Source of the DNA: BACL11 sp945865535
GTDB lineage: Bacteria > Bacteroidota > Bacteroidia > Flavobacteriales > BACL11
Length of the DNA stretch: 64,000 nt
Direction of reading: 5' to 3'
Assembly (NCBI GenBank): GCA_947502765.1
Contig: CANNBA010000001.1
Span: 1-64,000 of the forward strand
Positions 16,335 to 24,089 of the stretch are shown one piece after another (positions within the stretch are counted from its first letter, which is position 1; each line of letters begins with the position of its first letter). Position numbers and translations under genes: made by a program. The notes below the pieces were generated by a model, which worked only from the letters and a program-made list of their open reading frames with translations, made no database searches and was not told the DNA's origin.

Positions 16335-17453
16335 ATGAAATTTATAGTAAATAGTAGCGCTCTTTTAAAGGAGCTTCAGAAATTAAATAGTGTAATTAGC
16401 TCTAATAACACATTGCCTATTTTAGATAATTTTTTGTTTGAAATTACAAGTAGTAAAATGACCATTATTGCTTCTGATTTGGAAGTAACAATGATGGCCA
16501 CAATTGCTGTTGAAGCTGATACTGATGGTAGAATTACAATTCCTGCAAGGATATTAACTGATACTTTAAAAACTTTTTCAAATCAGCCCTTAACTTTTGT
16601 CATTGATACTGCTACTTTCGGTATTGAAATGAGCTCAGAAATGGGTAATTACAAATTAGCAGGACAAAATGCTGATGAATTCCCGAAAACTCCAATATTA
16701 TCAGCATCATCTTCCACAACTTTTAGTGGTGAAATTTTAGCAAATGCGATAAATAAAACCTTATTTGCTAGTGGAAATGACGACTTAAGACCGGTGATGA
16801 GTGGCGTATTTTGTGAGCTATCATCTGAACAAGTAACTTTTGTGGCTACTGACGCTCATAAGCTAGTAAAGCATAGCAGAACAGATATATCTTCTGATAA
16901 AACGGCATCATTTATTTTACCTAAAAAGCCATTAACTATTCTTAAAAATAATATTACTGAAGATGAAAATATAAAACTAGAATTCAATGATACAAATGCT
17001 TTATTTTCATTTAATAATAACACTATCATTTGCAGGTTAATTGATGGAAAATACCCTAATTATGATGCTGTAATTCCAAAGGAAAATCCTAATAAACTTA
17101 CTATTGAAACAGCTGTGCTTTTAAGTTCCATTAAAAGGGTATCAATCTATGCAAACAAAACTACTCATCAAATTAGATTAAAAATTGCTGGAAGTGAGCT
17201 CCAAATTACTTCTGAAGATTTAGATTTTGCAAATAAAGCGGAAGAAAGATTATCCTGCCAATATGAAGGAACAGATATGGAAATTGGCTTTAATTCAAAA
17301 TTTGTAATTGATATGCTAAATAATATTGGAGCAGAACAAATCTCATTAGAAATGAGCGCTCCAAACAGAGCAGGGATTATACTTCCTTTAGATGGATTAG
17401 AAGAAGGAGAAAATACTTTAATGCTGGTAATGCCAGTAATGTTAAATAATTAA
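16335..17453 (+). CDS. dnaN: DNA polymerase III beta sliding clamp
   Basis: A 372-residue clamp of normal length, comprising three beta-clamp domains (about 1-120, 128-245, 247-372). Typical blocks are the N-terminal KFIVNSSALLKELQKLN, LPILDNFLFE, RPVMSGVFCEL at the second domain, CRLIDGKYPNYDAVIP, and the C-terminal LMLVMPVMLN, which forms part of the peptide-binding pocket. It tethers replicative polymerase to DNA. It is not near dnaA or an origin here; placement after gldFG is seen in other Bacteroidota. Confidence 0.97.
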   Translation: MKFIVNSSALLKELQKLNSVISSNNTLPILDNFLFEITSSKMTIIASDLEVTMMATIAVEADTDGRITIPARILTDTLKTFSNQPLTFVIDTATFGIEMSSEMGNYKLAGQNADEFPKTPILSASSSTTFSGEILANAINKTLFASGNDDLRPVMSGVFCELSSEQVTFVATDAHKLVKHSRTDISSDKTASFILPKKPLTILKNNITEDENIKLEFNDTNALFSFNNNTIICRLIDGKYPNYDAVIPKENPNKLTIETAVLLSSIKRVSIYANKTTHQIRLKIAGSELQITSEDLDFANKAEERLSCQYEGTDMEIGFNSKFVIDMLNNIGAEQISLEMSAPNRAGIILPLDGLEEGENTLMLVMPVMLNN

Positions 17454-17456
17454 ATT

Positions 17457-18161
17457 ATGAAAAAAACAACTACACTTCTATTTATTACCTTACTAAGTTT
17501 GGGTTTAAATGCCCAAAGTTTATTACCCATAAAATACGGGATTAAAGTTGGTGCTAATATTGCCAATATCTCATCTACTCAAAATGATGGAGCCTCTCCT
17601 ATTGATAATTCAGCGCAAATTGGAGTTGCTGGAGGATTTTATATGGAAATTCCATTAAATGATAAGTGGTATCTTAACCCAGAACTTATTTATGCACAAA
17701 AAGGTGCATCATTTACATATGATTTTACACATAACTATCCTGTTAACGAAAAAGATGAATATACTACTACGAATACTTTAAAACTTGCTTATGTAGAAAT
17801 AAACCCTACAATAAGCTATAAAGCTTCTCAAAAATTAGCTTTAAATTTTGGTCCTTCTGTGGCTTTTTTAATTCAAGTAGATTCTACTTTTACTGAGAAG
17901 TTAACAAGTGTAGCCCCTTCATCTACTACTTCTAAAGCTACTTTATATGAATCAGAATCTTTAGATGTTGGTTTAAATTTAGGTATTTCTTATTATTTAA
18001 CTGAAAATTTTGTAATTGAAAGCAAAGTAAATACAGGCTTTATGAGTATTGGAAAGGTCTCTAAAGTGATTAATCCTGGATCTCCTGGCAATGCTGAAGA
18101 ATCCAATATTTATGATTTAAATAATAGAGGTATTGTATTTTCTATTGCCTATTTATTTTAA
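17457..18161 (+). CDS. PorT-family outer-membrane beta-barrel protein
   Basis: A 234-residue protein with a signal peptide (1-20, ending LGLNAQ). The mature part starts IKYGIKVGANIANISS and continues as alternating amphipathic strands, typical of the PorT/OMP_b-brl_2 family. It ends in an aromatic residue (IVFSIAYLF), as outer-membrane barrels do. It follows dnaN by three bases. A related protein is encoded at 51350-52060. Members range from structural barrels to T9SS assembly proteins; this one is not a clear PorT orthologue. Confidence 0.8.
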   Translation: MKKTTTLLFITLLSLGLNAQSLLPIKYGIKVGANIANISSTQNDGASPIDNSAQIGVAGGFYMEIPLNDKWYLNPELIYAQKGASFTYDFTHNYPVNEKDEYTTTNTLKLAYVEINPTISYKASQKLALNFGPSVAFLIQVDSTFTEKLTSVAPSSTTSKATLYESESLDVGLNLGISYYLTENFVIESKVNTGFMSIGKVSKVINPGSPGNAEESNIYDLNNRGIVFSIAYLF

Positions 18162-18223
18162 AAATACTATTTTGTTTAAAATAAATTTATAAATCTGAAG
18201 CCAAATAATTTAAAATTTACCAA

Positions 18224-19096
18224 ATGAAAAAAATATTTACATTAGTAGTTATTGCTTTATTTTCACTTAACTTAAGTGCACAAAAGATTGAAAAAGGAGT
18301 TTGGCAAATTGAAATTGGTACTGGAATTGAGGCAGGATTTAATTGGGTTACTGGTGGTTCGACTGACTATACGCAAACTATAAGTGACCCAAGTGGTAGT
18401 ATAATTACAGAAGTTACTGGGGATTGGAGTGATTTCTATAATTCTGAAACTGATCTTGGTTATAATTTAGACTTCACCAACTTCTCAAATTGGGAAGAAC
18501 GATTTTTAAATGGTATAAGTCTCGGGTATTTTGTAGCTGATGGTTTTCTAATTGGATTGGGACTAGATCTTGATGGCTTAAATACTAAAGATGACTACTT
18601 TCATGTATCTGACACTAATTCTCAATTAAAAATTAATAATTTTGATCTAGGTATAGTACCAAAGTTAAGATACTATATAGAAACAGGAAGAGGAAATGCA
18701 ATGTTTTTTGAAACATCTTTTGGTGTAGCTATAGATAACCGAAATACTTACGAAGAAGGACAAATATTAATAGCTCCACCAAACCCTTTAGGCAGTCCTT
18801 TTGGTCTACTTGGTACTTTTGATACTCATGAGGTGACAAATAATACATTCACTACTAACCTTGGTATAGGTTTTGGCTGGTCTTTTTTTAATTTTAATAG
18901 TAGAGAGATATTCTCAGTTGAGCCTATGATTGGATTTAATATCAATTCATCTACGACAACATCAGAAAGCATATTATATGAAGATGCTATCGATAGAACA
19001 ACAACTACTGAAGAAATTAGTAAATTAACTTCAATGGGTCCGTATGCTAAACTCAAATTAGGATTTTATTTCGGAAGGCATTTCTGGTCGCACTAA
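18224..19096 (+). CDS. Outer-membrane beta-barrel protein
   Basis: A 290-residue protein with a signal peptide (1-19, ending LNLSAQ) and a beta-rich mature chain with repeated Gly/aromatic strands (SLGYFVADGFLIGLGLDLDG, LGIVPKLRYYIETGRGNAMFFETSFG, LGIGFGWSFFNFNSREIFSVEP). The N-terminal KGVWQIEIGTG is common in OMP_b-brl proteins. The C-terminus, KLGFYFGRHFWSH, does not end in an aromatic residue, which is slightly unusual. No enzymatic motif is visible. It may share the transcript of the preceding barrel, 62 bases upstream. Confidence 0.7.
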   Translation: MKKIFTLVVIALFSLNLSAQKIEKGVWQIEIGTGIEAGFNWVTGGSTDYTQTISDPSGSIITEVTGDWSDFYNSETDLGYNLDFTNFSNWEERFLNGISLGYFVADGFLIGLGLDLDGLNTKDDYFHVSDTNSQLKINNFDLGIVPKLRYYIETGRGNAMFFETSFGVAIDNRNTYEEGQILIAPPNPLGSPFGLLGTFDTHEVTNNTFTTNLGIGFGWSFFNFNSREIFSVEPMIGFNINSSTTTSESILYEDAIDRTTTTEEISKLTSMGPYAKLKLGFYFGRHFWSH

Positions 19097-19099
19097 TAA

Positions 19100-20062
19100 T
19101 TAATGCTGATGATCTCTAGCATCATCAGTAGTTATTTTGTAATCAATTTTAATTTCTTCCACAAAAGGAGTCTCGCTTTCTTTCATCCCTTCTAATATGG
19201 GCTGTCCTGCATCTACCCAAGCAGAATACCATAAATCACCCACTGTTGTAATGGAGAGCCGTAATCTTCTTTCAACCATACCATTTAACATGATGTGATA
19301 TGCTTCTGAAAACTCAGCTGATTTTTGTTTTATAGTTTGTTGCCCTCTTTTTTCATAAGCATATTGCTTATCTTTTTCGTAGAGTTTCGAAACTTCTTTT
19401 TCAAAACCTAATACCGAATCTAATGCATTAAAACTCCCTTCAATAGCTTCCCAAGCAACATCAAGCACAGAATATCTATACTTAGCAGTGCCTACCAAAT
19501 AATCATAATCATCAGCAAAAAGTTCTGGCAGCCTACTCTCCCAAAAAGCATGTATCCCTTTTTGATTGGTTAACTGACCATCATAATTCACAGTTGTATG
19601 TAAGGGAACATAAGCATCTGAAATATAATAGCCTAAATCGGAAGAATTCTTTAAAATATCGTCCACATCTTTGTTTTCAAATGCTTTTACTAATCTATTA
19701 TACACTGTTTGTATATGCCAAGGCACGATTCCATATGCTAGCAAAGTATCTTCAGTAAATTTACTAACAGCATCATTCCACTTTCTGGGCATAATCTCAA
19801 AAGGATTTTCTCCATAGTGATCAATATCAATATAATGTCTTGGTGCCTCTTCTTTTATGGCATATCTTCTTTTATCTGCATCAACTGAATGTTCGGTTAA
19901 ATAATCAATATGTTTTTTGTAAAAACCGATTAACTCCTCAGGCAAAGTAAATACAGCATATCTATTAGCTAGCTTATGAGCGTAAAATCCCCATGGATTT
20001 ATTGCAAAAGATACCGAACTAAATAAAAGTAAAACGATTAAATATTTAGTTCTTTGATGCAT
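19100..20062 (-). CDS. Secreted zinc-dependent phospholipase C-like protein
   Basis: A 320-residue protein with a signal peptide (1-20, ending SSVSFA). The mature chain starts near INPWGFYAHK; a Trp close to the mature N-terminus and nearby His are metal ligands in the phospholipase C/P1 nuclease fold. Further candidate zinc ligands lie in HYIDIDHYG, LGYYISDAYVPLHTT and GIHAFWESRLPE. Family members cleave phospholipids or single-stranded nucleic acid, so the substrate is uncertain. A Glu/Asp- and His-rich tail (DDARDHQH) follows. Its stop lies one base beyond the comB-like gene's downstream side, indicating one operon. Confidence 0.82.
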   Translation of the reverse strand: MHQRTKYLIVLLLFSSVSFAINPWGFYAHKLANRYAVFTLPEELIGFYKKHIDYLTEHSVDADKRRYAIKEEAPRHYIDIDHYGENPFEIMPRKWNDAVSKFTEDTLLAYGIVPWHIQTVYNRLVKAFENKDVDDILKNSSDLGYYISDAYVPLHTTVNYDGQLTNQKGIHAFWESRLPELFADDYDYLVGTAKYRYSVLDVAWEAIEGSFNALDSVLGFEKEVSKLYEKDKQYAYEKRGQQTIKQKSAEFSEAYHIMLNGMVERRLRLSITTVGDLWYSAWVDAGQPILEGMKESETPFVEEIKIDYKITTDDARDHQH

Positions 20063-20063
20063 T

Positions 20064-20786
20064 TTATGCTTTAATTAATTTACCCTCAATAAAAATGGGA
20101 ACTATATTAGAAATCATTGTAGGATTCAAACAGAAACGAGTGTCTTGGATAACCTCATCAGTAGTATTTCTTTTTCTGTAAGATGACATGGCCAAGTATT
20201 CAAATAAGTTATCCTTAGCGCTTGAATACAACTGAAGAGAAGCTTGTAAAGAATCGCAATTTGATGTGAAATTATTCGTGTTTAATAATTTCTCAGATAA
20301 AGCCCCTGCAAAAATAGGATCTTCTAAATTAAACATCCCCTTCCAGCCAGAACAAAAAATGATAACATCATTATTTTCTTTAACTAAATAATTAACAACC
20401 GCATCAATATTTACAAAGGAAGCAGTAATTACTTTATGCTCTTTTGCTAAATGAATTGCTTGAGTTCCATTTGTGGTTGTAAGCGCTAAAGTCTTTCCTT
20501 TCACATCAGCATTTATATAATGATAGGGTGAATTTCCATAATCAAATCCCTCTATTGGAAAAGTGTTTCTTTCAGCTGCAATAATGTGATTTTCAATATT
20601 TTTATATGCAAGAGCTTCTTCTAATGTTTTAACAGGAATTATAGCCTCAATACCACACTCAAAAGCAGTAGAAATTACGGAAGTGGCTCTTAATAAATCA
20701 ACAATTACTACTGTTGAAACCCCATCAGCATACTTAGTAAACTGATCCGTTGAAAAGCAAACTTGTATGTTCTTTTTAGTGGTCAT
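20064..20786 (-). CDS. 2-phosphosulfolactate phosphatase family protein (ComB-like)
   Basis: A 240-residue ComB-fold protein. Visible family blocks are VVIVDLLRATSVISTAFECG near the N-terminus, AAERNTFPIEGFDYGNSP, LALTTTNGTQAI and VIIFCSGWKGMFNLEDPIFAGAL. In methanogens ComB hydrolyses 2-phosphosulfolactate in coenzyme M synthesis. Many bacteria without coenzyme M also carry it, and the true substrate there is unclear. The stop of gcvT overlaps its start by one base, so it is co-transcribed with gcvT. Confidence 0.88.
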   Translation of the reverse strand: MTTKKNIQVCFSTDQFTKYADGVSTVVIVDLLRATSVISTAFECGIEAIIPVKTLEEALAYKNIENHIIAAERNTFPIEGFDYGNSPYHYINADVKGKTLALTTTNGTQAIHLAKEHKVITASFVNIDAVVNYLVKENNDVIIFCSGWKGMFNLEDPIFAGALSEKLLNTNNFTSNCDSLQASLQLYSSAKDNLFEYLAMSSYRKRNTTDEVIQDTRFCLNPTMISNIVPIFIEGKLIKA

Positions 20787-21862
20787 TATTTAACAAAAGG
20801 CAATGATACCACTTTAGCTTTAATTTGCTTGTTGCGCACTTGAATAAATACTTCAGTGCCAATATTTGAAAGCTCTTTAGCAACATAAGCCATAGCAATT
20901 GCTTTTGATAACGTTGGAGACATTGTCCCTGAAGTGACTATCCCTATCTCCACGCCTTTAGATGTAACAATAGGGTAGTCATGACGAGCAATCCCTTTTT
21001 CTATTAATTCTAAGCCCACTAATTTCCGTATTGACGCTCCCTCCTTTTGAGCTTTAAGCTGCTTATGATTAATAAATTCTTTGGTGAACTTTGTAATCCA
21101 ACCAAGACCAGCCTCAATAGGAGAAGTAGTTTCGTTAATATCATTACCATAAAGGCAAAAACCCTTCTCTAAACGCAAAGTATCGCGCGCAGCTAAGCCA
21201 ATCGCTTTCATTTGAATGGATTTGCTAAATAAAGCATCCCAAAGCGTACGAACATTTTCATTTTTAACATAAAGCTCAAAACCGATCTCCCCTGTATAGC
21301 CTGTACGCGATAAAATCACATTATCTATACCAGCAATAGTACCAATTTGAAAATTATAATATCTTATTTCGGATAAATTAACAGCCGTAAGTTCTTGTAA
21401 TAATTGTATTGATTTAGGACCTTGAACTGCTAGTAAAGAATAATTATCTGACTGATTATCAATAGTGCATCCAAATGAATTGTGTTTATTGATCCAAGCT
21501 AAGTCTTTTTCCAAATTTGATGCATTAACAACTAATAAATAGTTATTCTTTGCCAACATGTACAATAAAAAATCGTCTACTATACCGCCAGTATCATTAG
21601 GTAAACAAGTATATTGAACTTGGCCCGGTTGTAACACACTTACATCATTGGTGGTAATGTATTGCAAAAAATCTAGAGAATGTTCTCCGCTTACAAAAAC
21701 CTCTCCCATATGAGAGACATCAAATACCCCAACTGACTGCCTTACGGTATGATGTTCTGCAATTACACCATCAGTATATTGTACAGGCATTTTATATCCT
21801 GCAAACTCAACCATCTTTCCTCCTAATTTTTCATGGATATCAGATAAAACTAATTCTTTCAT
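20786..21862 (-). CDS. gcvT: Glycine cleavage system T protein (aminomethyltransferase)
   Basis: A 358-residue T protein. It transfers the aminomethyl group from the H protein to tetrahydrofolate, releasing ammonia. The signature GGKMVEFAGYKMPVQY opens the protein, followed by GVFDVSHMGEV, LSRTGYTGEIGFELYV, AARDTLRLEKGFCLYG and the C-terminal GTMSPTLSKAIAMAYV. The length is normal. The gcvH and gcvP genes are not adjacent. A TAAATTTG element ends 13 bases upstream of the ATG, so transcription probably starts just before the gene and continues into the comB-like and phospholipase genes. Confidence 0.97.
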   Translation of the reverse strand: MKELVLSDIHEKLGGKMVEFAGYKMPVQYTDGVIAEHHTVRQSVGVFDVSHMGEVFVSGEHSLDFLQYITTNDVSVLQPGQVQYTCLPNDTGGIVDDFLLYMLAKNNYLLVVNASNLEKDLAWINKHNSFGCTIDNQSDNYSLLAVQGPKSIQLLQELTAVNLSEIRYYNFQIGTIAGIDNVILSRTGYTGEIGFELYVKNENVRTLWDALFSKSIQMKAIGLAARDTLRLEKGFCLYGNDINETTSPIEAGLGWITKFTKEFINHKQLKAQKEGASIRKLVGLELIEKGIARHDYPIVTSKGVEIGIVTSGTMSPTLSKAIAMAYVAKELSNIGTEVFIQVRNKQIKAKVVSLPFVK

Positions 21863-21875
21863 TTTAATTTTTTGG

Positions 21876-21883
21876 CAAATTTA
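21876..21883 (-). promoter_or_regulatory. TAnnTTTG promoter of the gcvT operon
   Basis: TAAATTTG on the minus strand ends 13 bases before the gcvT ATG at 21862. Confidence 0.5.
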
Positions 21884-22063
21884 AGAAATCAAGGATTTTA
21901 ATGCACACTATATTTTTGATTATTAAGAATTTTATTTGTAAACTATTCATCTTAGTTACTACTAAAAAGGATATTTTAAAAACCATGTTATTTGGTACAG
22001 AAAAAGATAAGTTTGTAGTAAAAGTAACTTATTCAGTTCTAAGATTAACAATCAATAATTAAT

Positions 22064-24052
22064 TTATTCTATAACCACTCTTTTTTCAACTGTTCCATCC
22101 TCAAAAAGATAGAATAAAGTCTGGTTTGAATTTGGTTGAGTATCTCTACCTAAAACATCCGTAATTCTTACTAATTTTTTATCATTTTTTGCAATATCCA
22201 ATATAGCAGTTGAAGTGTTTTCACAAGGCACTTCAACTTCAATGTTATAATAGAAATAATAGTAGCCAGAAGCACTTGCACTATTTCCAGTAATAGTCAT
22301 GATTGAACCAATATTATATGGGTAAATTGCTCCAGCATCATTTCTATACAATCCAGAATTTCCATTTGAAATCCCCAATTGCATATCACTTCCTGCAGGA
22401 ACTTCAAAGTTTAAAGCCAATTGTTGCTGTCCTTGAATTACATTATGAGTAGTGTCATCAATGACAGTCCCATTACTATTTCTTAATTCAAAGGTTATTG
22501 TTTTAGGATCCTCAGCATAAAACACTGCCGACTTAATCACTAAATCAGTTGTAGCATCAAAAATCAAATGCTGATTATTATTAAAAAAACTACCTGTTCC
22601 AAAAATATTATCTAATTCACCTCCATACTCTAAAGAAGTATTAGCATTAGGGTTAAAATTACTTGCAATCTCATCCATACATCCTAAAATTAAAACATTA
22701 GGATCAGCATACAATGCCGCATTTAACAGTACCACTTGACCGTTTATTAAAGTAGCTTGCAAGGTATCAGAAATGTAACCTAGCATTGAAAAAGCTACAT
22801 TAAAAGTGCCCGAATCAGCATTACCACTAGCATAAGATCCGCTTAAAGTAGAAGATGAACTATTTGGAATAGTTGTATTTAAAATTACAACAGTTGCACC
22901 ACTTAAACTATTACCAGTACTTGCATCAGTTACATTTCCTTCCAAATAACAAGCCCCTGAGAATTCTCTTGAATAGATTAAGAGTCTTGCATTTCCATTA
23001 CTACTACTATTAATATCAGAGGAGATAATAATACCTGATGGTAAAAAAGGATAAGTACCCCAACAACCATCAAATCCATCACCACTTCCTGAATAAGAAT
23101 CATAATATGCAACTTGGACTAAGTTATGTGGATTAGAAACATCATGAACTGTTGTTCCATCTCTATACCAAGAAGTAACAACAAAATTGCCATCAACATG
23201 AGTATTGTGAGGAATAGAATTTGAACCTGGATTAGATTGTATTCTATCTACTTCTTGTATATTTGATAAGTCTGAAATATCATAAGATCCAATATAGGAA
23301 TCAGGTTTCTCATCTGTTGTAAAAACATAATTACCATCATCACTTACCCAAGCGTTATGTGTAAATGCATTAGGCGTTTGATGCGAGCCTATAGTAACTG
23401 GGTTGCTTTTATCGCTTACATCAACAATGAATAAATCTCCGCTATAGACACAACCTGCATACATAGTATCACCCCTAACCATTGCGTCATGAATATACTC
23501 ATCATTCCAATTTCCAAGATAAACAGGGTTAGTGGCATTTGCTGCTACATCTAAAAAGATAGCACCATTTGGGCAAGTACCATTATTATTTGAGGCTCCA
23601 AAAATATAACAGATTCCATTTTCATCAATGTACAAATTGTGAGCTGCCGTAAAAGTAACGCTTAATCCAGTTGATGGATTTGTAAACTGAGAGACATGCC
23701 AATTCGTATTGCCTGTCATATCATTTAAGTCTACAATTAAAAGACCAGCATCAGCTTCAGTAGTTACATAAGCATAATTTTGCCAAGTTTTTACATCTCT
23801 CCATGTTGAGCTCAAATCAGAAATGAAGAATTCCTGAACAGGAATAGATGGATTACTTACATTTACACAAGAAAACCCATCAACTAATCCAACTAGAGCA
23901 TATTCATCTTCAGTTATAGGATCAAACCACCCCCAAATATCATTACCCTCAGTTGTTGGCCATTGATAGGATCCTAATAAAGTCATATTATAAGAGGATT
24001 GTCCTACAAGCAAAACAGGAGCAAGTAAAAATGTAAATAATAGTTTTTTCAT
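22064..24052 (-). CDS. Secreted choice-of-anchor B (LVIVD-repeat) protein with T9SS sorting domain
   Basis: The start is set at the ATG at 24052, giving 662 residues and a clean signal peptide (MKKLLFTFLLAPVLLVGQ); a further ATG 48 bases upstream adds 16 polar residues and would overlap parC. LVIVD-type propeller repeats follow (LLIVDLND, LFIVDVSD, SYDISDLS), then a carboxypeptidase-regulatory-like domain (YLEGNVTDASTGNSLSGATV), then a roughly 130-residue module shared with the protease at 43553-47125 (LELGISxG-like, SGLYRN, YYYFYYN). The tail VRITDVLGRD...FYLFEDGTVEKRVVIE is a T9SS sorting domain of the DGTVEK kind. Probably cell-surface or secreted; ligand unknown. Confidence 0.85.
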   Translation of the reverse strand: MKKLLFTFLLAPVLLVGQSSYNMTLLGSYQWPTTEGNDIWGWFDPITEDEYALVGLVDGFSCVNVSNPSIPVQEFFISDLSSTWRDVKTWQNYAYVTTEADAGLLIVDLNDMTGNTNWHVSQFTNPSTGLSVTFTAAHNLYIDENGICYIFGASNNNGTCPNGAIFLDVAANATNPVYLGNWNDEYIHDAMVRGDTMYAGCVYSGDLFIVDVSDKSNPVTIGSHQTPNAFTHNAWVSDDGNYVFTTDEKPDSYIGSYDISDLSNIQEVDRIQSNPGSNSIPHNTHVDGNFVVTSWYRDGTTVHDVSNPHNLVQVAYYDSYSGSGDGFDGCWGTYPFLPSGIIISSDINSSSNGNARLLIYSREFSGACYLEGNVTDASTGNSLSGATVVILNTTIPNSSSSTLSGSYASGNADSGTFNVAFSMLGYISDTLQATLINGQVVLLNAALYADPNVLILGCMDEIASNFNPNANTSLEYGGELDNIFGTGSFFNNNQHLIFDATTDLVIKSAVFYAEDPKTITFELRNSNGTVIDDTTHNVIQGQQQLALNFEVPAGSDMQLGISNGNSGLYRNDAGAIYPYNIGSIMTITGNSASASGYYYFYYNIEVEVPCENTSTAILDIAKNDKKLVRITDVLGRDTQPNSNQTLFYLFEDGTVEKRVVIE

Positions 24053-24069
24053 GGTTTTATTTTTTTTTG

Positions 24070-24077
24070 CAAATTTA
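24070..24077 (-). promoter_or_regulatory. TAnnTTTG promoter of the LVIVD-repeat protein
   Basis: TAAATTTG on the minus strand ends 17 bases before the ATG at 24052, and so supports that start over the upstream one. It lies just beyond the parC stop at 24090. Confidence 0.5.
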
Positions 24078-24089
24078 GAACTATTTAAT

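Noticed and set aside
19106..19128. CTGATGAT/ATCATCAG hairpin between the convergent barrel and phospholipase genes.
   Set aside because: It lies in the last codons of the phospholipase gene and lacks a T-run on either strand, so it is not called a terminator.
21901..22062. A 53-codon plus-strand ORF in the gap between gcvT and the LVIVD-repeat gene (MHTIFLIIKNF...RLTINN).
   Set aside because: It has a hydrophobic start but no promoter element, matches no family I know, and AT-rich gaps give such frames by chance.
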